A stretch of DNA of 64,000 nucleotides from Salinispirillum sp049115955 (GCA_049115955.1 JAGDZJ010000006.1:1-64000); one strand, 5' to 3'; numbered from the stretch's first letter, positions 51,447-61,203 are shown. Translations and numbers: made by a program. Notes: generated from the sequence alone by a model not told the origin.

Positions 51447-51941
51447 TTATTGACGTAAAAATACACCACGTACGGTCACTAAGCCAGGCGTGCTGGTTTG
51501 GCTTATGGTTACCTGATCAACTCGAATGCCCTGAGACTCCAGATCGGCTAGCCACGCCAGCGTTAGGTCAAAACGCTGATTATCTAGCCAGAAGCGCAAT
51601 CCGTTCTGCCCGCTTTGCTCGAAGCGTGTCAGGCTGACATTACCTTGTCGAGCGGCTTCGCTGACTAAGTTGGTCATGCTCTGTTGCTGGGACACACCTC
51701 CGGCACCTTCCGTCAATGATGCTTGGCGCAACCTAGGTGCGGCACGGCTTAGCCACTGAAGGCTCTCTTCGGCACGTTGAAGGTCGCGAGTGGCTTGTTC
51801 ACGCCAGTCAGCAATGGGCTGCACTAACAGCAACCACACGAAGACCACAATTGAAACGCCACCTACCGCTGCAATGATGCGTTGCTCATTGGTGTCATAG
51901 GCGTTCCAGCGCTGCTGTATCGTCTGCCAAAGTGCGTTCAC
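51447..51941 (-). CDS. gspM: type II secretion protein GspM
   Basis: A 164-residue bitopic inner-membrane protein of the secretion platform: a cytoplasmic start, TM about residues 22-42 (IIAAVGGVSIVVFVWLLLVQPI) and a ferredoxin-like periplasmic domain. GspM dimerises with GspL and carries the pseudopilus assembly site. The start overlaps the gspL stop by 4 nt (ATGA). It is the last gsp gene of this operon. Confidence 0.87.
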   Translation of the reverse strand: MNALWQTIQQRWNAYDTNEQRIIAAVGGVSIVVFVWLLLVQPIADWREQATRDLQRAEESLQWLSRAAPRLRQASLTEGAGGVSQQQSMTNLVSEAARQGNVSLTRFEQSGQNGLRFWLDNQRFDLTLAWLADLESQGIRVDQVTISQTSTPGLVTVRGVFLRQ

Positions 51942-53194
51942 TGGCTACCTCCTAACCACTGCAGTTGGAAATTTCCACGAAAACCCGAATCAACACGCCC
52001 GGCAGAATAACTGACTTGAACGCCCTGTTCTTCCAGGCGTCGTCGCAAGGTCTCCAGCTCTGCCGTACTCGGTGCTACGACCTGCATTTGTACTTCGCTG
52101 CGCTCACTCGCATAACGTATTTCTTGCAGCTCTACGGCAGTACCCTGCTTTGACATATTGATGCGCTGTAGAAAGGCTAGGAAAACCCCTTCCCCTTGTG
52201 CCGTGCCGGATTGACTGAGTCGAGATTCAACAATGGGTCGAAACTGCACGCGATTAAAAGGTCGCTCGTCACCACTGGCCTGAGCATACAGCTCTGCTGT
52301 GAGACGCCATGCTGTTTCTGCACGTTGTTGAGTTTGCCGCGTGTCGGTAATGATATGCGCCACCAGTGACAGCAGCAGCAAACCAGCGGCAGTGGCGGCT
52401 ACCGGTAGGTAACGCCGGTAGCGCACGAAGGACGTTTCAGGCTCATAGGGGCCGGTAAGCAGATTGGTGACTCGCCCAATGCTTAGCCAACACTCTACCA
52501 GCAGTTCTAACTGACTGTGCGGGCCAATAGCGGGGCTAGATACCTGGTCGTACGACTGCACTAACTCGGCTTCCAGTGTTGCACCTTCTGCTCGACTATC
52601 GGGTGCTAAGGTTATCTTGACCGACCCGGTTAAATTACCGTCCGGAACAACCCGCTCAAGCCAGCCAGACAGATTGGCACGAGTGCAGGAGAACCCCCGC
52701 CCTACGGCGCTGACCAGCAGGCGATCCTGGTACCAACTGATGTGTAAAGCACTGGGATCACCCTTGCTCAGCAATTCGCTGTCGATGTGAACGGCGCTGG
52801 GTGACATGCCTGCTTCATTGAGCAACTGGAGCAGTTTTTCTAAATACACATGCGGTAGCGCCAGCACGCTGACTTGATCGCCCGCTTGATAGGTGCCGAC
52901 AACGATATGCAGTTCTTCAATGTTCTGCGCCGTCTGCCCTTCTAAAATAAAAGGCAATGTACGTGCGAGAAACCGACGTTGCTTACGCGGCACTTCAACC
53001 AATGAATGCAGTGCGACTTCCACGGGAAGGACAACGATGCAATCGGGGCTCTTGTTGGCCAGTGAGCTCAAACCGTGGCGCAACTGTGCGCGGTCACCGA
53101 TTTTAATTTGCTGTGGCTCACCCTGTTCAACCAGCAGCCATTGGAATTGTTCCAACCGGCTGTCCGGATATACGAATACGGTCTGAGATTTCAT
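51938..53194 (-). CDS. gspL: type II secretion protein GspL
   Basis: A 418-residue platform protein: cytoplasmic actin-like domain (residues 1-250, which holds GspE), one TM (about 262-283, LPVAATAAGLLLLSLVAHI) and a periplasmic ferredoxin-like domain that meets GspM. Diagnostic stretch VEVPRKQRRFLARTLPFILE. It lies 13 nt after gspK and overlaps gspM by 4 nt. Confidence 0.9.
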   Translation of the reverse strand: MKSQTVFVYPDSRLEQFQWLLVEQGEPQQIKIGDRAQLRHGLSSLANKSPDCIVVLPVEVALHSLVEVPRKQRRFLARTLPFILEGQTAQNIEELHIVVGTYQAGDQVSVLALPHVYLEKLLQLLNEAGMSPSAVHIDSELLSKGDPSALHISWYQDRLLVSAVGRGFSCTRANLSGWLERVVPDGNLTGSVKITLAPDSRAEGATLEAELVQSYDQVSSPAIGPHSQLELLVECWLSIGRVTNLLTGPYEPETSFVRYRRYLPVAATAAGLLLLSLVAHIITDTRQTQQRAETAWRLTAELYAQASGDERPFNRVQFRPIVESRLSQSGTAQGEGVFLAFLQRINMSKQGTAVELQEIRYASERSEVQMQVVAPSTAELETLRRRLEEQGVQVSYSAGRVDSGFRGNFQLQWLGGSQ

Positions 53195-53207
53195 GGTAAT
53201 CCAATCA

Positions 53208-54164
53208 TTATTCTGCGGCTTCTTGCTCCGGATTCAAAGGCAAGCGGCTACGCTGATAGACGGTCATAATGCCGTCCGGCCCACGATGAATCCAACTGGT
53301 CAGATAGAGTAGCCGTTCCTGATAACGGACGCGAGCCTCCATGCGGTAAAACTCGCCTTCATGAGTGAACCACTCGGATTTGAGTTCACCTAAAAATGGC
53401 TCCATCACCTCCATGCCCAACCAGTCATCAGCGCTCTGCAAACCGTTACCAATGGCAGTTTGCAGTGCTTGCCAGTGCTCAGTTCCTAAGTCTGGATGCA
53501 GCGCCCTTATGGTGCTCTCTGCAGCGCTGGTAACGTCTAACCTCGACCATGGCGGCAATAGGGCACCCCACTCGCCAAGCTCTAGTGGTGCCAGCGCCCC
53601 GCTTTCCGGAACCATAAGGCGCAATTCACTGGCATCAGCTATCGGATTGAACGACGGCCGATAACCGGGTCGAACCAGTCGGTACTCGAATTCTGCGCCG
53701 CTGTCGGCACTGAACCAATCGGCTATACGCCCCGCCCAAGCTTGTTCATAGCCTTCTGCTGCCAACAGCCGTTGCAGTTGCTCCTGAGCTTCAGGGCGGT
53801 TAGCCTCCGTATGTAGCCAGTTAAGGTTGAACTTGCCTTGAAGTGGAACCAGACGAAACTGCGCTGTACCGATATCAAGTTCGGGGTCTAGAGGGTATTC
53901 CGGCGACCATTCGTTCCAATAATCAGGTGCCAAGGGCGCACTAAAATCCATGGCAAGATCGGCCATCGCCAGGGCCTCGGTGCTCTGCACCCACGCTTGG
54001 CCCTGCGCGTGTTCAATGGTGTAGCTTGCCGTCGCTATGGCAACGCCTTGACGAAAAGCAATCTGCGTCGTGATGGCCATCAACAAGGCAAACACCAGCA
54101 ACACCTGAATCAGCGCAACGCCGCGTGGCTTACGCAGGCTGTCAGGGCTTCTGCGCCTTACCAT
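53208..54164 (-). CDS. gspK: type II secretion minor pseudopilin GspK
   Basis: A 318-residue large minor pseudopilin that caps the pseudopilus tip with GspI and GspJ. Prepilin-like start: RKPRG, then VALIQVLLVFALLMAITTQI hydrophobic stem; the body shows the GspK layout with the insert domain. The Glu5 of pilins is missing (as known for GspK). The frame opens at 54206, but ATG 54164 overlaps the gspJ TAA by one base and has GGAG 9 nt upstream, so I use it. Confidence 0.9.
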   Translation of the reverse strand: MVRRRSPDSLRKPRGVALIQVLLVFALLMAITTQIAFRQGVAIATASYTIEHAQGQAWVQSTEALAMADLAMDFSAPLAPDYWNEWSPEYPLDPELDIGTAQFRLVPLQGKFNLNWLHTEANRPEAQEQLQRLLAAEGYEQAWAGRIADWFSADSGAEFEYRLVRPGYRPSFNPIADASELRLMVPESGALAPLELGEWGALLPPWSRLDVTSAAESTIRALHPDLGTEHWQALQTAIGNGLQSADDWLGMEVMEPFLGELKSEWFTHEGEFYRMEARVRYQERLLYLTSWIHRGPDGIMTVYQRSRLPLNPEQEAAE

Positions 54165-54862
54165 TAATCGTTGCTCCGCGCATGCAGTTGAGTCGGTACC
54201 TGCCAAAAGAAGCGGACAGGCCCAATGGGCTCAAAGTCGAGAGTCAATTCAATGCCTTGAACGCTTAAGGCTCGGTCATCTCTGTCTGGCGGCCAAGTAT
54301 CGAGCCATTCCGTCGTGCCGTTTTGATCTTTCGCCTGAAAGCGCAGAGACATGTCGGTTACAGGGGCTAAAACCACCTGCTCTATCCACGGGTTGTCGCG
54401 CTCGGCTTCAACATGCTGACGATAACGACGAACCAAACAATAGCCGCTAAGACTGTCTCGTTGATCCCACTCTTCGGTGGTCAGGCCCATACGGCAAAGA
54501 TCATTGCTGATGTCTACCAACCGATATTCCAGACGTTGCAAATCAGAACGCAACGGCGCATTTATGATCGACAACGGCCAACCCAGCCGGGTCAGTTCCA
54601 GCACCCCATCAGGGCTGTATACCAAGGCGGGTTGAGTATTCCCGAATTCATCGGATATCGGACGATGGGGAGCGAACTGGGTCAGGTCGGCTTCAATACG
54701 AGACCTGGCGATGCCCAAACGGTCTAACGTAGCGGTGCTAGCAGTGATACGTTCTTGGCTCGTTGCCATCTGGCTTACAAGATTGAGCGTGGCCAAGCCC
54801 AACAGCGCCGACAGCGTAATGGCGATCATGAGTTCGAGTAAGGTGAATCCGCGCTGCTTCAC
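54164..54862 (-). CDS. gspJ: type II secretion minor pseudopilin GspJ
   Basis: A 232-residue minor pseudopilin: KQRG-FTLLELMIAITLSALL leader (cleavage after the Gly by the prepilin peptidase, Glu5 present), stem to about residue 28, then a beta-rich head with VDISNDLCRMG and a C-terminal region ending near the gspK start. It overlaps gspI by 4 nt. It forms the tip with GspI and GspK. Confidence 0.92.
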   Translation of the reverse strand: MKQRGFTLLELMIAITLSALLGLATLNLVSQMATSQERITASTATLDRLGIARSRIEADLTQFAPHRPISDEFGNTQPALVYSPDGVLELTRLGWPLSIINAPLRSDLQRLEYRLVDISNDLCRMGLTTEEWDQRDSLSGYCLVRRYRQHVEAERDNPWIEQVVLAPVTDMSLRFQAKDQNGTTEWLDTWPPDRDDRALSVQGIELTLDFEPIGPVRFFWQVPTQLHARSND

Positions 54863-55257
54863 AATGGCACCTGTATCAAGGCGACAAGGCTGGCGACGTC
54901 GCGCAGATCCCCTTCTTGGTGTAAGAAACTGCGCACGGTAACGCGCCTAACATAGGAGCCGTAATCGGCTGACTGGGCATCTTCGACCGTCCAACGTACG
55001 ACCCAGTCGCGACCGAAATTAGATTCCTCTACTTCATAATCGTTAATGGCGGGTGCGCCAACAATGCGCAGTTCAGCCATTTTGTTTTCTGCCACCCAAA
55101 GTCCGTACAGGCGATTTTCCAACTGCGCGGCATTGCTGATGGCGCGCGTATTCACTAAAACGACGCTACTGGCAATAACGGCAAACACCGCCAGCGCCAC
55201 CATGACCTCAATGAGCGTAAAACCGCGAGGGCTTTTTTTCATCGGTAAGTTATTCAT
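54859..55257 (-). CDS. gspI: type II secretion minor pseudopilin GspI
   Basis: About 132 residues: KKSPRG-FTLIEVMVALAVFAVIASS leader and stem with Glu5, followed by the GspI head with AENKMAELRI. The frame opens at 55278 inside gspH; the Met at 55257 follows GAGTAGCCCGCCA directly after the gspH stop and is a likelier start; a third Met at 55242 is also possible. It overlaps gspJ by 4 nt. Confidence 0.9.
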   Translation of the reverse strand: MNNLPMKKSPRGFTLIEVMVALAVFAVIASSVVLVNTRAISNAAQLENRLYGLWVAENKMAELRIVGAPAINDYEVEESNFGRDWVVRWTVEDAQSADYGSYVRRVTVRSFLHQEGDLRDVASLVALIQVPL

Positions 55258-55264
55258 TGGCGGG

Positions 55265-55813
55265 CTACTCACTGTCATAGCGCCATTGTGGGCGATTTAA
55301 GCCATCGCTGACCAAACGACGGAATAGCTCGCCGTCGTCTTGCCACAGTATTTCAACAGACCACGGCTCTTCGTTGGTACCGTCAGGTTGAATAAAGATT
55401 TGTGCCGCCTGCGCGGTGGGCTCAGGTGCGGTGTGTGTACTGGGTAAAAGGAGGCGATTGCCTTGCTGTTGCAGTATCAGTTCTAAGGTATCGGGCATGG
55501 CCAAGGTGCTCTCGACCTCCCCTACCACCACTGCGTCGCCGTCATCATTAACATCAGCAACCAGCGCCATCAATACGACTTGATCGCGATACCACTGCAA
55601 TGCATGGTCTTGGCTTTTTAGACGCGCTTGAATATAGGCTTCATCAACAAAGGATTGCAACTGCACAAGGTATTGTTGATGGCTACGTTCACGGTCGCGC
55701 GTACCGATGGAGCCGACCACCATAGCGCCGACTACCGCCAGCAAGATGATGACCACCATCAGCTCTATCAGGGTAAAGCCATGCGCTCGATGAGCGCGAT
55801 CAGTTACTGCCAT
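55265..55813 (-). CDS. gspH: type II secretion minor pseudopilin GspH
   Basis: A 182-residue minor pseudopilin: HRAHG-FTLIELMVVIILLAVVGA leader and stem with Glu5, then a beta-rich body (RSHQQYLVQLQSFVDEAYIQ is the GspH helix-to-head transition). The frame opens 90 nt earlier, but ATG 55813 gives a normal short leader; it overlaps the gspG end by 14 nt. It joins the pseudopilus near GspG. Confidence 0.9.
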   Translation of the reverse strand: MAVTDRAHRAHGFTLIELMVVIILLAVVGAMVVGSIGTRDRERSHQQYLVQLQSFVDEAYIQARLKSQDHALQWYRDQVVLMALVADVNDDGDAVVVGEVESTLAMPDTLELILQQQGNRLLLPSTHTAPEPTAQAAQIFIQPDGTNEEPWSVEILWQDDGELFRRLVSDGLNRPQWRYDSE

Positions 55814-56237
55814 TGTCCAAGCTGGATAAATCCGCGTCGTCGCCTGAGCCACCCGGTTGTCCGTCTGCGCCGTAGGAGATAATTTCGATACGGTTGCTGC
55901 CATGATTGATAAAGACGTAAGGATTGCCCCATGGATCTTGTGGCTGCGAACGCAAATAAGGTCCGCGCCAGTTGCGTGCAGGTGGGGTGCCCGCCGGTTG
56001 GCTCATCAAGGCATCTAAGCCTTGCTCGGTGCTGGGCAGGCTTTGGTTGTCCAAGCGATAAATCTCTAACGCATTCTGAATACTATTAAAGTCGGCTTTG
56101 GCTGCCTGTACACGAGCGTCATGGTCTCGGCCAATAAAGTTCTGCGCTACCAAGCCTGTTAGAACCGCAATGATCACCAGCACGATCATCAGCTCGATGA
56201 GCGTAAAACCCGACTGGTTAGTTTTCTGTTTCTTCAT
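55800..56237 (-). CDS. gspG: type II secretion major pseudopilin GspG
   Basis: A 145-residue major pseudopilin, the bulk subunit of the pseudopilus. Leader NQSG-FTLIELMIVLVIIAVL with Glu5; conserved GLDALMSQPAG, WRGPYLRSQPQDPWGNPY and calcium-site loop in SYGADGQPGG..DDADL. Full length. It starts 7 nt after the gspF stop. Processing by GspO/PilD is needed; that gene is not in this window. Confidence 0.96.
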   Translation of the reverse strand: MKKQKTNQSGFTLIELMIVLVIIAVLTGLVAQNFIGRDHDARVQAAKADFNSIQNALEIYRLDNQSLPSTEQGLDALMSQPAGTPPARNWRGPYLRSQPQDPWGNPYVFINHGSNRIEIISYGADGQPGGSGDDADLSSLDNGSN

Positions 56238-56244
56238 ATGCTTG

Positions 56245-57450
56245 CTACACCATTGTATTCATTTGTGTCAAAGGCAGTACCACTGCCAACAGAATGATCA
56301 TAACGATCAACCCCATAAGTATCAGCATCAAGGGTTCGAGTAGCCCAACCACCGTCGAGATCACGTCCTTCAATGCCTGCTCTTGCGTGCGCGCTGTACG
56401 TGCCAGCATGTCCTCAAGATTACCACTGGCCTCACCGCTGGCAATCATGTGAATCATCATGGGTGGGAAGTACCCGGTTTCTTTCAATGCCCGGCTCATC
56501 GTGCCACCTTCACTCACTTTGCGCGTCGCGTCGGCCACTGCATGACGAATGGGCAAGTTATTAATCACCGAGCCCGAAATGCGCATGGCCTCCACCAGAG
56601 GTACGCCGCTGCTCGCCAGCATGGCTACTGTACTGGCAAAGCGTGAGGTGCTGAATCCACGAATTAACGATCGGATGAAAGGAACACGTAAATACGCCCG
56701 GTGTGTTAGAGTTCTGCGCTTGGTATCGCGATTCCAGTAGTGAAAGGCAATACCGAGCAATACCATTACCACGATCACGTGCATCCAATAACCTTGAAAA
56801 AAATCCGTTACCACAATCAAGGCCATGGTCGCTGGCGGCAATACCTGCCCGCTGGAGGTGAAAACATCCAGAATGCGAGGCACTACATTGTTCAATAGAA
56901 ACACTACAATACCGACCGCAATGACTGTCAGAATGACCGGATAAGTCGCCGCCATCTGCAGTTTTCTGCGCGTCTCTTCCTGATCTTCCACATAATCCGC
57001 CAAGCGGCTCAGAACCAAGTCGAGTTTACCTGAGTGCTCCCCAGCATCAATGGTGGCACAGTACTGGTTATCGAACGCCCGCGGGTATTCACTGAACGCT
57101 TTGGCGAGGCTATAACCCTCCAGCACTTTGGCCCGTACGGCCATAAACATGGAGCGTATACGGCGTGATTCATTCTGCTCCGCTACGGCGCGTAAACATT
57201 CTTCTAAGGGCATGCTGGAAGCCACCAGCGTTGACAGTTGACGTGTGACCATGGCCAGTTCGCTGACCGAAATGGAAGGCTGTCTGAGCCAGTTATTGGT
57301 TTTCTTTTGCTCCGCTGCGCGCTCGACTTCCAACGGCACCCAGCCTTTATCACGCAATTGCGTACGGATTTGGCGTGGACTATCGCCCTCCAATACGCCT
57401 TTCTTTTGTCGGCCGCGATCGTCCAGTGCCGTGTATTCGAAAGCTGCCAT
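56245..57450 (-). CDS. gspF: type II secretion platform protein GspF
   Basis: A 401-residue polytopic platform protein: two cytoplasmic GspF helical domains (residues 65-190 and 265-395) and three TM segments (about 170-192, 215-240, 372-396). Conserved QLSTLVASSMPLEECLRA and ASSGVPLVEAMRISG. It couples the GspE motor to pseudopilus growth. It starts directly at the gspE stop. Confidence 0.95.
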   Translation of the reverse strand: MAAFEYTALDDRGRQKKGVLEGDSPRQIRTQLRDKGWVPLEVERAAEQKKTNNWLRQPSISVSELAMVTRQLSTLVASSMPLEECLRAVAEQNESRRIRSMFMAVRAKVLEGYSLAKAFSEYPRAFDNQYCATIDAGEHSGKLDLVLSRLADYVEDQEETRRKLQMAATYPVILTVIAVGIVVFLLNNVVPRILDVFTSSGQVLPPATMALIVVTDFFQGYWMHVIVVMVLLGIAFHYWNRDTKRRTLTHRAYLRVPFIRSLIRGFSTSRFASTVAMLASSGVPLVEAMRISGSVINNLPIRHAVADATRKVSEGGTMSRALKETGYFPPMMIHMIASGEASGNLEDMLARTARTQEQALKDVISTVVGLLEPLMLILMGLIVMIILLAVVLPLTQMNTMV

Positions 57451-58965
57451 CTATACGTTCCTACAGACACGCATGACTTCTTCAATGGTGGTTTCACCGC
57501 TGAGAACTTTTTCAATACCGTCTTGCATGATGTTGGTGGTGTGCTTACGCGCCAGCTTACTTAACTCAAGTTCACCCGCCTTGTCATGAATCGCCGTACG
57601 CATTTCGTCGTTGATCACGACCAATTCATACAAGCCTAAGCGGCCTCTATAACCTGTTTGTTTGCAGCTTTTACAACCCAAGGGATGATAGATGACTTGG
57701 TCAGTTACGGTGGCGCTCAAACCCAGCACCTTGGCTTCCGCAGTGTCTGGCGCCGCTGGTTTTTTGCAATCGGGGCATAGCGTACGCACCAAGCGCTGGG
57801 CTAACACGCCCACCAGGCTGGATGACAACAAAAAGGGCTCAACGCCCATGTCTTGCAAACGTGTGACCGCACCCACGGCTGAGTTCGTGTGCAAGGTACT
57901 CAATACCAAGTGGCCTGTTAAACTCGCTTGGACGGCAATTTCTACCGTTTCGACGTCACGAATCTCACCGATCATCACGACATCGGGGTCTTGGCGCAAA
58001 ATTGCGCGCAGTCCACGCGCAAATGTCATATTAACCTTGGTGTTTACCTGTGTCTGGCCAATGCCCGGCAAGGTGTACTCGATAGGATCCTCCACCGTCA
58101 TGATGTTGCGTTCGGCTGAGTTTAAATGCTCGAGAGCGGCATAAAGCGTGGTGCTTTTCCCTGAGCCGGTTGGACCTGTAACCAAGATAATTCCGTGTGG
58201 GCGGGCAATCATGCCGCGCAATTGCTCTAGGTCTTTCGGACGCATGCCTAGATGCGTCAGGTTTAACCGCCCGGCTTGTTTATCCAGCAAACGCATCACG
58301 ACGCGCTCACCGTAGCTCGACGGTAAAGTCGATACACGAATATCTACTTCTCGTCCGGCGACTTTAAGCGCGATTCGACCATCCTGCGGTAAGCGTTTTT
58401 CTGCTATGTCTAATTTCGCCATGACCTTGATACGTGAAATCAGCAAGGACGCCAATGCACGCTTTGGTTGCAACACTTCGCGCAACACACCGTCGACTCT
58501 GAAGCGGATAACAAGGCGTTTCTCAAAGGTTTCAACATGAATATCAGACGCTGACTCATGCACCGCTTCGGTCAGAATGGCATTGATTAAACGAATGATC
58601 GGCGCGTCATCGGCCTGTTCCAGCAGATCTTCGGTTTCTGGCACCGACTCCGCCAGTGCAATTAAGTCTAGGTCATCAAAGTCATCCGCTTGCTGCATGC
58701 GGTCTTCATCTTGCGACTGATACGCCAAAACCAACTGTTGGTTAAAGCGTTCATCATCCAACACTTCAAAAGGTATTGTGGCGCCATGCCAGCGAATGGC
58801 TTCTTGGATGGCAAAGGCTGGCGTGTTGTCGCGGATGAACAACACGGCGCCAGCCAAGACGACACCGTGGCGTTTGGCGTATGCAAAAGGCATTCGGCCG
58901 ACATCCTGTGTTGTGGTGTCGGGTTGTTCTGTTTGCTCCGCCACAGTGGCCAGTTGTTCACTCAT
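57451..58965 (-). CDS. gspE: type II secretion ATPase GspE
   Basis: A 504-residue hexameric motor. N1/N2 domain for GspL (1-120), Walker A GPTGSGKSTTLYAAL, Asp box and Walker B GEIRDVETVEIAVQ, the His box STLHTNSAVGAVTRL and the four-Cys zinc domain (CPDCKK ... CKSCKQTGYRGR). All motor elements are intact. It comes 51 nt after the pseudokinase gene in the same direction, and gspF follows without a gap. No gspC or gspD lies here. Confidence 0.96.
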   Translation of the reverse strand: MSEQLATVAEQTEQPDTTTQDVGRMPFAYAKRHGVVLAGAVLFIRDNTPAFAIQEAIRWHGATIPFEVLDDERFNQQLVLAYQSQDEDRMQQADDFDDLDLIALAESVPETEDLLEQADDAPIIRLINAILTEAVHESASDIHVETFEKRLVIRFRVDGVLREVLQPKRALASLLISRIKVMAKLDIAEKRLPQDGRIALKVAGREVDIRVSTLPSSYGERVVMRLLDKQAGRLNLTHLGMRPKDLEQLRGMIARPHGIILVTGPTGSGKSTTLYAALEHLNSAERNIMTVEDPIEYTLPGIGQTQVNTKVNMTFARGLRAILRQDPDVVMIGEIRDVETVEIAVQASLTGHLVLSTLHTNSAVGAVTRLQDMGVEPFLLSSSLVGVLAQRLVRTLCPDCKKPAAPDTAEAKVLGLSATVTDQVIYHPLGCKSCKQTGYRGRLGLYELVVINDEMRTAIHDKAGELELSKLARKHTTNIMQDGIEKVLSGETTIEEVMRVCRNV

Positions 58966-59016
58966 TGTTCGCTGTGCTGCCTATTATTTTCATTATGTCG
59001 GTATCGACCGCCAGAC

Positions 59017-61203
59017 TTAGGTTAGATGCCGTTGTATCGTCTCGGTGACCAAAGGCAGGTTAAGTGGTTTCGCCAACACGTCGTCCATACCGGCGGCTTG
59101 GCAATTACGCTCAATGCTGACCGAGTGTGCATCGGTTAGGCCGATAATGGTAACATGACCAGCGCCCTGCTCTTTTTCCTCATTGCGAATCATGCCAACC
59201 AGTTCATGCCCGGTCATGTCTTCACCGAGGTACTGATCAACCCAAATCATGTCGAAGCTGTCTTGTTTAAACAGTTCCAAGGCTTGCTCCGCACCGGTCG
59301 CCAGTTCCACTTCGACACCTAGGCGCTGCAGTATTTTCTTAGCGATCATAGCATTCACATGATTGCTGTCGACCACGAGAATGCGATAGCCCAATGACTG
59401 ATGTACCATCTGCTCGTCAAGGTCGTCGCGCCATGTCTTGCGGTCCAACATCCAGCGATGCAAGGTGCGCCGAGAAACGGGCTTACTGATCATTAGCTCT
59501 GCGCGCATCCACTGGCGTAACAGTGCCTGTTGATTGGCGCTGGCTTGAAAATAAATTCTTGGTTTGTCATCGTCGCCGTTCGCATCGGTCAGCTCGACCA
59601 ACTTGCGAATATGTTGCTGTTCTTCTTCTGTCGTGTGTAACGGGATATTCACCAAACAAAAGTCGATGTTGTATATGGCGTCGCCCAGTCCCAACAGCTC
59701 ATCCAACGAACGCTCTTCAACGCGCATCCCCCAGCACTCAAGCTCGGCGCCGACGGATGCGCTGCCGTAAGGTGGGAACCCCGAAATACACGCAGTTTTG
59801 CCATGGAAGAAGCGATTGGGTACGAATGCTTTGTTACCTTGAGTCGAGGTTGCGATGGGCAGAAACACCGAAACTTGGAGCATTCGAGGCTCATCGGTAC
59901 TCAAAACATTCAACCGAATTTCACCGTCACACTGTTGGACCAGGCTGGCACAAATGACTAGGCTCAAGATATTGACGTCTATATAGTCCAACGCTTCAAA
60001 GCCTTGTCGATAGCGTAACATGCTTTGAATGTCTTCCAGCAAACTGGCCTCTAGATCGGCGACAAAGCGCACACTGATATCGACGCCTTCTCTGTCCTGC
60101 GCCGCACCGCCCTTTAGGCTGACTTCTCCGCTCACGCCGGTATTGATGGCGAAGTTGGTGAGCTGTTTCAACAAGGTATTAACTTGTCGTACATTACCTA
60201 CGACGCGCTCGGGCATGTCAGGCTTTAAAATATATGACAATTCTAGGCCGTGTTCATGCGCCAGGGGCCCAAGAGACTCCATCACGTTCTCAATCGTACG
60301 CGACAAGTTAAAAACCTTGTCATCCGCCGACAACATATTGCCTTTCACGCGCAAATAGGTATCAAAATCTTCCACCAGCTCGGCCAACGAATTGGCACTT
60401 TGAGAAGCCACTGTGACCAAGTTGTGTTCTTCTTGGCGCAGTTTTGCGGCCGATAGCAGGCTCAGCATGCCCAATACACCGTTCAGCGGCGTTTTAATGA
60501 TGGAGATCAGATTGCTCATGAAGCGATCACTGTTGCCGACACGGGCAACCAGCTTGTGCTCTGAGGCGCTGACCCGAGACAACTCTTCTTCCAAGCGGTG
60601 TCGGTTTTCGGCCGAGTCCCAATACTGTTGAGACACCTGTTCGCTGGTAGAGCGCATAAACCAATAAAACAACAGCACCCCAACCCCTAAACTGGTAGCA
60701 CTGACTGAAAACAGTACGATGCTGGCGACGGCAGGCGGAATCAGCATGATGCGCAAGTACCACTGGGACATGCTCGGATATGGCGCAAAAATATAGATGT
60801 GCGTGGCACAAACGGCTGCGGTGTAGATCCAGATAAAGGCTTCAGGCACTTCGTAGGTAGGCAACAGGATGGTCAGCGTCAGGAAACCCGACCACGCGGC
60901 AGCGCCAAACAGTGTCACAACACCATAACGTCGACGCCACCGTTGCGGACCCGCAGGATAAATACTCTCAAATTGCACAAGATGATACAGACGCACCACA
61001 GCAGCAAGCAGCAATGCCGTGCCGATGATATAGGTATGAAGTGGTTGCAAGGCTTGAAAGCCGGTCATCCATTCAACGTAGAGAAAGACCAGCAAGTGTC
61101 CAAAGACGCTCACCCGGCCCTGACGCGAGATACGCTCGTCGGCTTGACGTAACAAATCTCGGTTTTTTTGTATGCTGTTTTTCGGCGGAAGCCCCCAACG
61201 CAT
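59017..61203 (-). CDS. hybrid sensor pseudo-histidine-kinase with intact receiver
   Basis: A 728-residue protein built like BarA/GacS hybrids: about six TMs (30-185), coiled coil, DHp (230-285), CA (300-450), degenerate receiver-like part (465-585) and receiver (607-728). The H-box reads NLISIIKTPLNG where NMSHEIRTPLNG is usual, so the phospho-His is Ser. The G1 (DxGxG) and G2 (GxGLGL) ATP boxes are absent. The receiver keeps Asp612, Asp656, Thr690 and Lys712. So it cannot phosphorylate itself by the known path but could be phosphorylated. ATG 61203 has AAGGA, inside a hairpin. Confidence 0.85.
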   Translation of the reverse strand: MRWGLPPKNSIQKNRDLLRQADERISRQGRVSVFGHLLVFLYVEWMTGFQALQPLHTYIIGTALLLAAVVRLYHLVQFESIYPAGPQRWRRRYGVVTLFGAAAWSGFLTLTILLPTYEVPEAFIWIYTAAVCATHIYIFAPYPSMSQWYLRIMLIPPAVASIVLFSVSATSLGVGVLLFYWFMRSTSEQVSQQYWDSAENRHRLEEELSRVSASEHKLVARVGNSDRFMSNLISIIKTPLNGVLGMLSLLSAAKLRQEEHNLVTVASQSANSLAELVEDFDTYLRVKGNMLSADDKVFNLSRTIENVMESLGPLAHEHGLELSYILKPDMPERVVGNVRQVNTLLKQLTNFAINTGVSGEVSLKGGAAQDREGVDISVRFVADLEASLLEDIQSMLRYRQGFEALDYIDVNILSLVICASLVQQCDGEIRLNVLSTDEPRMLQVSVFLPIATSTQGNKAFVPNRFFHGKTACISGFPPYGSASVGAELECWGMRVEERSLDELLGLGDAIYNIDFCLVNIPLHTTEEEQQHIRKLVELTDANGDDDKPRIYFQASANQQALLRQWMRAELMISKPVSRRTLHRWMLDRKTWRDDLDEQMVHQSLGYRILVVDSNHVNAMIAKKILQRLGVEVELATGAEQALELFKQDSFDMIWVDQYLGEDMTGHELVGMIRNEEKEQGAGHVTIIGLTDAHSVSIERNCQAAGMDDVLAKPLNLPLVTETIQRHLT

